NCBI GenBank assembly: GCA_046154185.1
Contig: JBJXGE010000096.1
Span: 1-6,118, forward strand
Length of the DNA: 6,118 bases
Direction of reading: 5' to 3'
DNA from: JBJXGE01 sp046154185
GTDB lineage: Bacteria; Planctomycetota; UBA8108; UBA1146; JAJFFE01
Part shown: positions 1-6,118 of the stretch, one piece after another
How the letters are laid out: each line of letters begins with the position of its first letter
How positions within the stretch are numbered: position 1 is the first letter of the stretch
The notes under the pieces: model-generated
What the model was told of the DNA's origin: nothing
The model's input: the letters and a program-made list of their open reading frames with translations, nothing else
Databases searched by the model: none
Translations under genes and position numbers: made by a program

Positions 1-96
1 GGACAGGATTTCCTGAGGGAAGTCTTCGACGGTGTAGCATTCAAGGATGGAGAACGGGCTCAAGAAACGAAGTCGAAAAAGAAGGTCTCCGCCTGA
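1..96 (+). CDS. 3' end of an unrecognised upstream gene (partial)
   Basis: Frame 1 is open from the first base of the window to a TGA at 94-96 and gives a 31-residue C-terminal tail. The peptide starts GQDFLREVFDGVAFKDGE and ends in a lysine-rich stretch (KSKKKVSA). The mix of hydrophobic and acidic residues followed by a charged, probably disordered tail is what a genuine protein C-terminus often looks like. Of the other two + frames, one stops within 15 bases and the other gives a less protein-like peptide. I do not recognise the family from so short a piece. The stop lies 135 bp upstream of the cytochrome-type gene, so the two could be cotranscribed or separated by the inverted repeat at 120-133. 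The reading frame is seen directly; that it is truly coding is inference. Confidence 0.4.
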   Translation, partial: GQDFLREVFDGVAFKDGERAQETKSKKKVSA

Positions 97-119
97 TGGC
101 TTTTACACACTTCTTGACA

Positions 120-133
120 TGACCTCCAGGTCA
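120..133. promoter_or_regulatory. 14-bp inverted repeat, candidate operator next to a TTGACA hexamer
   Basis: TGACCT-CC-AGGTCA is a perfect inverted repeat with 6-bp arms and a 2-bp centre. It abuts a TTGACA hexamer at 114-119, identical to the sigma-70 -35 consensus. The element lies in the non-coding leader between the stop at 94-96 and the start of the cytochrome-type gene at 232, where a transcription-factor site would be expected. No good -10 hexamer follows at 16-18 bp (TACTGG or ACTGGT is all that is there), so the promoter itself is doubtful. The symmetry is seen; an operator role is inference, and no regulator is encoded in the window. Confidence 0.3.
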
Positions 134-231
134 CCTACTGGTTGCGCGCAGAAGCTGATATTCTCAGGCACGTTGGATTGGGCACGCTATTCGGGCGCGG
201 ATGGTTCGTTGTACCTTGCGGAATTTGCGGC

Positions 232-3200
232 ATGAGCCAAACGTTTCGATCATCTCTTCGCGCCGCGCCGACGAGCCGGCGATGGTCCGCAGTTTTCTGC
301 GGCGCTAGTTTGCTTTGCGCCACCCACGCGATCGCCGTTCTGCGTGCGGAGCCGCCCGTTGCCGATGCGCCGGCTCCGACGATTCGCTACCAACGCGATA
401 TCCGTCCGCTCCTCACCGATCGCTGCCTCCCCTGCCATGGTCCCGATGCGGGAACTCGCAAAGCGGAGCTGCGACTCGACGATCGCGCGTCCGCGACATC
501 GACGCGCGCGGGCGACCGCGCGCCCGCGATCGTCCCGGGCGATCCAGCGCGAAGCCCACTCGTCGCGCGCGTTCGATCGCACGATCCCGAGGTTCAGATG
601 CCGCCACCCGAGAGTCGGCGCACCCTCACCGCGCGCGACGTCGAACTCCTCGAAACGTGGATCGCCGAAGGCGCGAGCTATGAGCAACATTGGTCATTCG
701 CGCCGTTGAGTGCAAGCGCGTCAAACGGCGATCCTATGTCGCCAAATCCCATCGACGCATTCATCCGTTCGAACGGCCCACTCGCGCCGCGCGCCGACGC
801 CGCCGCGCTCGCCCGTCGCGTCACCTACGATCTCACCGGCATGCCGCCGTCACCGGCCGAAGTCGACGCGCTCGATGCGGAACGCCTCGGCGAATCCTTC
901 GCCGCACTCGTCGATCGCCTCCTCGCGAGCCCACGCTACGGCGAGCACATGGCGCGGTTTTGGCTCGACGCCGCGCGCTACGGCGACACCCACGGACTCC
1001 ATCTCGATAACGAACGCGTGATGTGGAAGTACCGTGATTGGGTCATCGAGGCGTTCAACCGCAACTTGCCGTTTGATCAATTCACGATCGAGCAACTCGC
1101 GGGCGACCTGCTGCCGAGTCCGACACTCGATCAACTCATCGCTTCCGGCTTCAACCGCTGTAACGTCACGACGAGCGAGGGGGGCGCAATCGACGCCGAG
1201 TACCTCGTCAAGTACGCCGTCGACCGCGTCGAGACGACTTCCGCGATTTGGCTCGGTCTCACGCTCGGCTGTGCGCAGTGTCACGATCACAAGTTCGATC
1301 CCTTTAGCCAAGAAGAGTTCTATAGCCTCTTCGCATTCTTCAATAGCACCGCCGAAGCCGCGATGGACGGAAACGCCAAAGCGCCGACGCCGATCATCCG
1401 CGTGCCGGAGCCGGCGCAGATCGCTGAACTCGCGGCGCTGTCGCAGGCGAGTGCGCCACTCGTCGCCGAGCTCGATGCATCGGACCCCGACTTGGACGCG
1501 CAGGCGGCGACCTGGATCGTCGAACGCGAGCACGCGGCTCGCTCGGCGTGGCAGATTCTCAGTCCTCACTCCGTCACCGGTGCGATGCGCGGCGATGCCG
1601 GCCCGGCTGCAACGTTCGCCACGCTCGACGATGGATCGGTGCTCGTCGCGGGCCACAATCCGCCGCGCGACACCTACACTTTTCGTGCCCGCCTCGCGCG
1701 TTCCGGTCTCCTCGCGGTGCGACTCGAAGCCCTCCTCGACGCGAGTCTCGCGAAACGCGGTCCGGGCCGCGCCCACAACGGCAACTTCGTCTTGAGTGAA
1801 GTCGAAGTAGACGTCACCGACGCGGCCGGCGCGCCGCAGCGCGTGCGCCTCATCGACGCGCGCGCCGATCACGAGCAACTCGAGTTTCCGGTGCTGGCGG
1901 CCATCGACGGTAAATTCAATGACCCGCGCGGCTGGGCCGTGCTCGGCGCTGATCATCCCAATGCGCGAACCGCGCTCTTCGTCGCCGCGAACTCGTTCGG
2001 CGCCGACGGCGCTGAATTGACGCTTCGACTCCACTTCAATTCGAGCAACGCGCAACACGGCATCGGACGCTTCCGCGTGAGTGTGTCCGCGGATCCGGCC
2101 GCAACGCCAGCGCGTCTTGGCCCGTGGCACGTGCTTGGACCCCTTGAAGGCGCCGGACGTGACGGCGCCTTCGCGCGCGACTATGGTCCGGAAGCCAAAC
2201 CCCGCCCCCTCGACACGGAACTCGTTGCGCCGCTCGCTTGGACTGAGCGCAACGATCTCGTCGACGCCATTTCGCAGCGACTCTTCGATCTGCCGACCAG
2301 CGCCACCTACCTCGCACGGCGCATCGACGCGGCGACGCCGCGAACGCTGCGCGCTCACGTCGGCAGCGATGATGCGCTCAAGGTGTTTCTCAACGGCGCG
2401 CTCGTGCATCAGAACTTGGTCGACCGCGGGCTCGAGCAGAGTCCCGATGTCGTCGTACTAAACCTGCCCGCCGGTGAAAACTGGCTGCTCCTGAAAATCG
2501 TGAACAACGCCGGCCAATCGGGATTCTCGTTTCGCATCTTCGACGAGGAGTTCGACGGTGACCCACTGCGCGTCTTGAGCCTCATCTCGCAGCGCTCCGA
2601 ATCGCTCAGCGACACCGAGCGCGGTACACTCGCCGCGCACTTCCGCCGTCGCCATTGGCCCCGCGGGCGCGAGCTGAGCCGGCAAATAGAAGCGCTCGAT
2701 CAACGCCGCCGAACGATCGAAGAAGCGTCGCCGACGACGTTGGTCAGCCAAGAGCTGGCCGAACGCCGGCCCGCGCACCTGCTCGAGCGCGGCCAATACC
2801 ATCGTCCGCTCCGCGTCGTGACACCCGATGTGCCCGCGGCCTTGCCACCGCTCGAGTCGTTGAACTCCCCGCCCACGCGGCTCGATCTCGCGCGATGGCT
2901 CGTCGCACCCAACCACCCGCTCACCGCGCGCGTGTCGGTGAATCGCATTTGGCAACAACTCTTTGGGCGCGGCCTCGTCAAGACCGCCGAAGATTTCGGC
3001 GCGCAGGGCGAGCCGCCAAGTCATCCCGAGCTACTCGACTTTCTCGCTCGACGCTTCATCGAGAGCGGATGGGATGTCAAGGCACTCGTGCGCTCTATCG
3101 TCACCAGCGCGACCTACCAGCAGTCGTCGCGCGTCACGCCCGCGGCGTGGGCCGCCGATCCCGAGAATCGCCTACTGCTGCGCGGCGCGCGGCGCCGACT

Positions 3201-3825
3201 CGACGCCGAGATGATCCGTGACGGCGCGCTCGCCATGAGCGGACTTCTCGTCGAGAAGCTCGGCGGCCCAGGCGTCAAGCCGTATCAACCGTCGGGGCTT
3301 TGGGAAGCCGTCGGCTACGTCGACAGCAACACCGCGAACTTCGTGCAAGACCACGGCGAGCAGCTCTACCGCCGCAGTATCTACACGTTTTGGAAACGCA
3401 CTTCGCCACCGCCCGCGCTCACGCTGTTCGACGCACCGAGTCGCGAGTACTGCCTGGTGCGTCGTGAGCGCACGAACACGCCGCTCGCCGCGCTCTTACT
3501 CATGAATGACACGCAGTACGTAGAGGCGGCGCGGCATTTCGCCGAGCGTTTGCGGCGGGAGGTCGGCGATGATCCGGCGCAACGCATCGCTCATGCGTGT
3601 CGCATCGCGCTCGCGCGGCGCCCGACGGCGGCGGAACACGCGGAGCTCACGAGCTTCGTCGATTCGCAGCTCGCTTTCTTTCGTGCGAAACCGCTCGCGG
3701 CGACACGGTTGCTGACCGTCGGCGAATCGGCGCGTGCTGCGGAATTCGATGCGAGCGAGCACGCCGCGTGGACAATGCTCGCCAGCTTGCTCCTAAACCT
3801 GGACGAGACCATCTCGCAAAACTGA
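232..3825 (+). CDS. Planctomycete-type cytochrome protein: PSCyt1 - PSCyt2/DUF1549 - discoidin-like - PA14-like - PSD1/DUF1553
   Basis: Large exported protein of 1197 aa. The ATG at 232 is preferred over an in-frame TTG at 142 because it puts a Sec-like signal directly at the N-terminus: R16 R17, a hydrophobic stretch at about 20-36, and a possible AIA cleavage site at 33-35. The RBS is weak (GCGGA at 218-222). Domains seen: PSCyt1 at about 54-145, with heme motif CLPCH (65-69) and a possible Met ligand in QMPPP (M123); PSCyt2/DUF1549 at about 170-375, with a second heme motif CAQCH (347-351); a discoidin-like beta region at about 480-620; a PA14/jelly-roll-like region at about 690-770; and PSD1/DUF1553 at about 880-1150, with the family's NRIWQQLFGRGLV, YRRSIYTFWKRT and RRERTNTPLAALLLMND stretches. 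Predicted location is the periplasm or cell surface. The frame is unbroken. A role in polysaccharide turnover with the downstream DUF1501 protein has been proposed for such pairs from context only; enzymatic activity and electron partners are unknown. Confidence 0.95.
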   Translation: MSQTFRSSLRAAPTSRRWSAVFCGASLLCATHAIAVLRAEPPVADAPAPTIRYQRDIRPLLTDRCLPCHGPDAGTRKAELRLDDRASATSTRAGDRAPAIVPGDPARSPLVARVRSHDPEVQMPPPESRRTLTARDVELLETWIAEGASYEQHWSFAPLSASASNGDPMSPNPIDAFIRSNGPLAPRADAAALARRVTYDLTGMPPSPAEVDALDAERLGESFAALVDRLLASPRYGEHMARFWLDAARYGDTHGLHLDNERVMWKYRDWVIEAFNRNLPFDQFTIEQLAGDLLPSPTLDQLIASGFNRCNVTTSEGGAIDAEYLVKYAVDRVETTSAIWLGLTLGCAQCHDHKFDPFSQEEFYSLFAFFNSTAEAAMDGNAKAPTPIIRVPEPAQIAELAALSQASAPLVAELDASDPDLDAQAATWIVEREHAARSAWQILSPHSVTGAMRGDAGPAATFATLDDGSVLVAGHNPPRDTYTFRARLARSGLLAVRLEALLDASLAKRGPGRAHNGNFVLSEVEVDVTDAAGAPQRVRLIDARADHEQLEFPVLAAIDGKFNDPRGWAVLGADHPNARTALFVAANSFGADGAELTLRLHFNSSNAQHGIGRFRVSVSADPAATPARLGPWHVLGPLEGAGRDGAFARDYGPEAKPRPLDTELVAPLAWTERNDLVDAISQRLFDLPTSATYLARRIDAATPRTLRAHVGSDDALKVFLNGALVHQNLVDRGLEQSPDVVVLNLPAGENWLLLKIVNNAGQSGFSFRIFDEEFDGDPLRVLSLISQRSESLSDTERGTLAAHFRRRHWPRGRELSRQIEALDQRRRTIEEASPTTLVSQELAERRPAHLLERGQYHRPLRVVTPDVPAALPPLESLNSPPTRLDLARWLVAPNHPLTARVSVNRIWQQLFGRGLVKTAEDFGAQGEPPSHPELLDFLARRFIESGWDVKALVRSIVTSATYQQSSRVTPAAWAADPENRLLLRGARRRLDAEMIRDGALAMSGLLVEKLGGPGVKPYQPSGLWEAVGYVDSNTANFVQDHGEQLYRRSIYTFWKRTSPPPALTLFDAPSREYCLVRRERTNTPLAALLLMNDTQYVEAARHFAERLRREVGDDPAQRIAHACRIALARRPTAAEHAELTSFVDSQLAFFRAKPLAATRLLTVGESARAAEFDASEHAAWTMLASLLLNLDETISQN

Positions 3826-3838
3826 AGCGTGGCGCCGC

Positions 3839-5356
3839 ATGAACCGTGAACCTGGAAAAAGCCCGAACGCCCTGAGTGATACGGAACGACTCGCCGCAGG
3901 GCTTGCCCAGACGCGTCGGCAGTTTTTCGGCAATTGTTGTCGCTCGGTCACGTCAGGCATCGGGCTCGCGGCGCTCGGCGCGTTGCTCGCGCCGGAACTC
4001 GCGCGTGCGGCAGGCACATCCGTTGTGAATCGGGCGCTCGGCATGCTCGGCGCGCCGCACTTTGCGCCCCGTGCGCACCGGATCATCTATCTCTTCATGG
4101 CGGAGGGTCCATCGCAGGTCGACCTCTTCGACTACAAGCCAGCGATGGCCAACATGTATGACAAAGACCTCCCGGACAGCATCGTCAATGGTCAGCGCCT
4201 GACGACGATGACGAGCGGACAAGCGCGCTTTCCGGTGGCGCCGTCGATCTTCAAGTTCGCGCAACATGGAAAGAGCGGCGCGTGGGTCAGCGAGCTGCTC
4301 CCGCACACTGCGACGATCGTCGACGACATCGCGATTATCAAGAGCCTCCACACCGAGGCCATCAACCACGACCCGGCGATCACGTTCATGAACACCGGCG
4401 CCGAGCAACCGGGACGACCGAGCATGGGCGCGTGGTTGAGTTACGGACTCGGTTCCGCAAACCGCGATCTGCCGGCGTTCGTAGTGTTGCACTCGAGTTG
4501 GACGGGGCGGAAGAACGCGCAGGCGCTGTTCAATAGACTGTGGGGCACGGGCTTCTTGCCGTCCGAGCATCAAGGAACGGTGCTGCGAGCGAAGGGCGAT
4601 CCGGTCCTCTACCTCACCGATCCACCGGGAATCTGCCGGGGGCAACGCCGCACGTGGCTCGACAGTCTCGGCCGACTGAATGGACTGCAATTCGAAAGCG
4701 CCGGCGACCCCGAGACGCAAGCGCGCATTGCCCAGTATGAGATGGCGTATCGTATGCAGGCGTCAGTGCCCGATCTCACCGATTTGTCGACTGAGCCAGC
4801 GAGCACGTTCGAACTTTACGGGCCCGAGTCGCGTACGCCGGGGACCTTCGCGGCGAATTGTCTACTCGCGCGACGACTCGCCGAGCGCGACGTGCGATTC
4901 ATTCAGGTTTACATTCGCGGTTGGGATCAGCATGAGTTCTTGCCGCGCGATCACCGGCGGCAATGCAGCGATGTCGATCAGGGCTGCGCGGCGCTGATCA
5001 AAGACTTGAAACAGCGCGGCCTCCTCGAAGACACACTTGTCGTTTGGGGCGGCGAGTTCGGGCGCACGATCTATAGTCAGGGTCCGCTGACGCCCGAGAA
5101 CTACGGTCGCGACCATCACCCGCGGTGTTTCACGATGTGGATGGCGGGCGCGGGCGTTAAGCCGGGCATCGTCTACGGCGAGACGGACGACTTCTCCTAC
5201 AACATCACGGCGAATCCGGTGCACGTGCACGATCTCAACGCGACGATCTTGCACCTACTCGGCATCGATCACGAGCAGCTCACCTACCGTTTTCAAGGCC
5301 GCGACTTCCGCCTGACCGACGTGCATGGAAAAGTCGTGCATGATCTGCTGGTGTGA
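3839..5356 (+). CDS. DUF1501 family protein, Tat-exported, alkaline-phosphatase/sulfatase-like superfamily
   Basis: Protein of 505 aa, a normal length for DUF1501. The ATG at 3839 lies 13 bp after the stop of the cytochrome-type gene, with no visible Shine-Dalgarno, so translational coupling is likely. The N-terminus carries a twin-arginine signal: TRRQFF (25-30), a hydrophobic stretch at about 37-53 and a probable ARA-A cleavage near 56-57, so it should be exported folded. Family motifs follow: RIIYLFMAEGPSQVDLFD (81-98), NHDPAITFMNTGAEQPGRPSMGAWLSYGLG (176-205), GWDQH (361-365), VVWGGEFGRT (401-410), GRDHHP (423-428) and HVHDLNATILHLLGID (462-477). The conserved D, H and E residues in these motifs (for example D95, D98, D363, H365, E406, D425, H426) are plausible metal ligands, as expected from the family's relation to metal-dependent alkaline phosphatases and sulfatases. 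DUF1501 genes habitually follow DUF1549/DUF1553 genes in planctomycetes. The substrate is unknown. Confidence 0.95.
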   Translation: MNREPGKSPNALSDTERLAAGLAQTRRQFFGNCCRSVTSGIGLAALGALLAPELARAAGTSVVNRALGMLGAPHFAPRAHRIIYLFMAEGPSQVDLFDYKPAMANMYDKDLPDSIVNGQRLTTMTSGQARFPVAPSIFKFAQHGKSGAWVSELLPHTATIVDDIAIIKSLHTEAINHDPAITFMNTGAEQPGRPSMGAWLSYGLGSANRDLPAFVVLHSSWTGRKNAQALFNRLWGTGFLPSEHQGTVLRAKGDPVLYLTDPPGICRGQRRTWLDSLGRLNGLQFESAGDPETQARIAQYEMAYRMQASVPDLTDLSTEPASTFELYGPESRTPGTFAANCLLARRLAERDVRFIQVYIRGWDQHEFLPRDHRRQCSDVDQGCAALIKDLKQRGLLEDTLVVWGGEFGRTIYSQGPLTPENYGRDHHPRCFTMWMAGAGVKPGIVYGETDDFSYNITANPVHVHDLNATILHLLGIDHEQLTYRFQGRDFRLTDVHGKVVHDLLV

Positions 5357-5428
5357 AACCGAAGGTGAGACATCTGGCCCGTCAGGCCGAAGAAGATTGA
5401 AGTCTGAAGCGCGCCCTGCCGAATAGGC

Positions 5429-5923
5429 CTACGGTTCGAGTTGATAGTTCACGCGTGGCGCGAAGCGAAATATGCCAAAGAGTATTGTTGCGCGCTGTTC
5501 GACGCGCTTTCCATTCGGCACGCGAACGTTTGCAAGCTCGCTGGCGTATAAGCCCCATAAGACGTTTCGAACCTGCACGTCTTCGTAGACCCGTTGCTCG
5601 GCGTCCAAGCACCAAGATCGTCGGCTCGACACGCACCAAAGCGGGCCTATGGCCGAGGCGTTGGTGTATTTGAGTCCGACGGGAAAAGTCGGGTTGTCTT
5701 GACCACCAAAGACTCGCTGGCGAGTTCGCACGAGCGGAAACCACGCCCAATCGAAAAGCGGCGCCGCCTTCATTCTGCGCTCCGAGCGCGCCTTGAGCGC
5801 CTCCGCCATCTCAACGAACTCGACCTGCGTCGGCTCGTCGCTAAACGGGTAGTTGCCGAATGAGCAACCGCAGACTAGGCCGAGCACGATGACGAAAGAA
5901 ATCCAAGTGGCGGATCGGCGCAT
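5429..5923 (-). CDS. Small putative lipoprotein of unknown function
   Basis: Protein of 164 aa that I do not recognise. The N-terminus is a lipoprotein signal: MRR, a hydrophobic run (about 5-19) and the lipobox-like VCGC with C20 as the lipidated cysteine; a Cys at the -2 position is unusual. The mature part starts SFGNYPFSDEP, then has a charged helix-like segment (about 35-53). After that come four similar hydrophobic/aromatic segments about 26-31 residues apart: FPLV (62-65), GPLW (93-96), WGLY (123-126) and FGIF (149-152), which could be strands of a small beta structure. C97 and C105 could form a disulfide. The ATG is fixed by a GAGGAG ribosome binding site 8 bp upstream. The gene runs convergent to the DUF1501 gene, with 72 bp between the two stops, so it is a separate transcription unit. 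Base composition looks less GC-rich than in the two large genes. Membrane anchoring is inference from the lipobox. Confidence 0.8.
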   Translation of the reverse strand: MRRSATWISFVIVLGLVCGCSFGNYPFSDEPTQVEFVEMAEALKARSERRMKAAPLFDWAWFPLVRTRQRVFGGQDNPTFPVGLKYTNASAIGPLWCVSSRRSWCLDAEQRVYEDVQVRNVLWGLYASELANVRVPNGKRVEQRATILFGIFRFAPRVNYQLEP

Positions 5924-5931
5924 CGATTCAA

Positions 5932-5937
5932 CTCCTC
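5932..5937 (-). promoter_or_regulatory. Shine-Dalgarno site of the lipoprotein gene
   Basis: On the minus strand this reads GAGGAG, 8 bases before the ATG whose first base is 5923. It is the only strong Shine-Dalgarno in the window and supports that start codon. Both large + strand genes lack one of this quality. Confidence 0.75.
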
Positions 5938-5954
5938 AACTGTGGTCGCGAGAC

Positions 5955-5981
5955 TCTATAGGGCAAGCCCCCACATGTCGA
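5955..5981 (-). promoter_or_regulatory. Weak promoter candidate for the lipoprotein gene
   Basis: Read on the minus strand, TCGACA (5976-5981, 5 of 6 matches to TTGACA) is followed after 15 bp by TATAGA (5955-5960, 5 of 6 matches to TATAAT). Transcription would begin near 5948 and leave about 25 nt of leader before the ATG at 5923. The 15-bp spacer is shorter than the usual 17, so this is a tentative sigma-70-type call. Confidence 0.25.
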
Positions 5982-5997
5982 TTGGCGAGCGCTGCTC

Positions 5998-6030
5998 AGC
6001 GACAATTACTTTTGAGTTGAGCGACAATTA
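5998..6030. repeat. Two 11-bp direct repeats, 22 bp apart
   Basis: AGCGACAATTA occurs at 5998-6008 and again at 6020-6030. Allowing one mismatch, the match extends to 14 bp (5998-6011 and 6020-6033). The start-to-start distance of 22 bp is about two turns of DNA helix, so both copies would face the same side. A looser partial match (CACAATCG) lies at 6044-6051, 21 bp after the corresponding part of the second copy. The repeats lie about 75-110 bp upstream of the lipoprotein start, in a locally AT-richer stretch with no convincing gene. A tandem binding site for a regulator is one reading; chance is another. Confidence 0.45.
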
Positions 6031-6075
6031 TTTCTGCGTTCCTCACAATCGGAGACGTCCGTCGCTAACTTGGCC

Positions 6076-6095
6076 CCTCCCAAAGGATTGGGGGG
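6076..6095 (+). other. GC-rich hairpin, function unknown
   Basis: The 5' arm CCTCCCAA (6076-6083) pairs with TTGGGGGG (6088-6095) over 8 bp, including one G-U pair in + strand RNA, with a 4-base AGGA loop. No T-run follows on either strand, so it is not a standard intrinsic terminator. On the minus strand the wobble becomes an A-C mismatch, so the structure is stronger in + strand RNA. Confidence 0.3.
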
Positions 6096-6118
6096 AAGGC
6101 TGCCGAGATTGACCGCGA

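Larger units (their letters stand above)
5938..6118. other. Intergenic right edge, no convincing gene
   Basis: This stretch lies upstream of the lipoprotein gene and runs to the window end. It contains the tentative promoter, the 22-bp-spaced direct repeats and a hairpin at 6076-6095. The largest ATG-initiated frame I found on the + strand (5975-6112, 45 codons) has no ribosome binding site and an unconvincing peptide. A minus-strand frame is open from the window edge to a TAA at 6006-6008 (36 codons); it could be the tail of a gene beyond the edge but has no recognisable features. Confidence 0.5.

Noticed and set aside
4..15. Small inverted repeat CAGGA-TT-TCCTG at the left edge
   Set aside because: It lies within the probable coding tail of the upstream gene, and 5-bp arms are expected by chance.
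47..235. Open frame of 62 codons on the + strand in the leader
   Set aside because: It overlaps the probable tail of the upstream gene in another frame and runs past the ATG at 232. It has no recognisable motif and no clear ribosome binding site.
850..2409. Long open frame on the minus strand (519 codons) inside the cytochrome-type gene
   Set aside because: Its codons align exactly with those of the sense gene, so a stop would need TTA, CTA or TCA in the sense frame, all rare in GC-rich coding DNA. The peptide is Arg/Glu/Val-rich with no motif, while the sense frame carries clear family motifs.
3953..4720. Open frame on the minus strand (255 codons) inside the DUF1501 gene
   Set aside because: It is an Arg-rich shadow of a strongly supported sense gene, with no recognisable domain.
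5376..5388. GGCC-CGTCA-GGCC as a terminator between the convergent genes
   Set aside because: The stem is only 4 bp and no T-run follows on either strand. I see no standard terminator in the 72-bp gap.
5975..6112. 45-codon + strand frame starting at an ATG
   Set aside because: No ribosome binding site, no motif, and it crosses both the direct repeats and the GC-rich hairpin, which look non-coding.

Overview
The window looks like a piece of a GC-rich Planctomycetota chromosome; a related Verrucomicrobiota-type genome cannot be excluded. The main evidence is a large exported protein with the planctomycete-specific cytochrome and DUF domains (PSCyt1, PSCyt2/DUF1549, PSD1/DUF1553), followed directly by a DUF1501 protein. 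This gene pair is found in many copies in planctomycete genomes. There is no sign of a mobile element, CRISPR array, tRNA or rRNA.

Layout. Bases 1-96 probably hold the last 31 codons of an upstream gene on the + strand. Bases 97-231 are a leader with a 14-bp perfect inverted repeat (120-133) next to a TTGACA hexamer. Bases 232-3825 encode the multidomain cytochrome-type protein (1197 aa). After a 13-bp gap, bases 3839-5356 encode a Tat-exported DUF1501 protein (505 aa). A 72-bp convergent gap follows. A small lipoprotein gene of unknown function then lies on the minus strand (5429-5923), with a clear GAGGAG ribosome binding site. The last 195 bp (5924-6118) hold no convincing gene, but contain two 11-bp direct repeats spaced 22 bp apart and a GC-rich hairpin.

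How the genes may work together. The two large genes are almost certainly one operon. Both products leave the cytoplasm: the first as a putative Sec-exported protein with two CxxCH heme-binding motifs, a discoidin-like and a jelly-roll/PA14-like module; the second as a folded Tat substrate of the alkaline-phosphatase/sulfatase-like superfamily. The known biology of such pairs is thin. Involvement in breakdown or modification of complex, possibly sulfated, polysaccharides is often proposed from genome context but has not been shown biochemically, so any function here is inference. The lipoprotein is transcribed convergently and is probably a separate unit.

The operon type is common in planctomycetes and is not a new system. 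What merits follow-up is its unexplained chemistry, the two non-coding regulatory candidates and the unrecognised lipoprotein.
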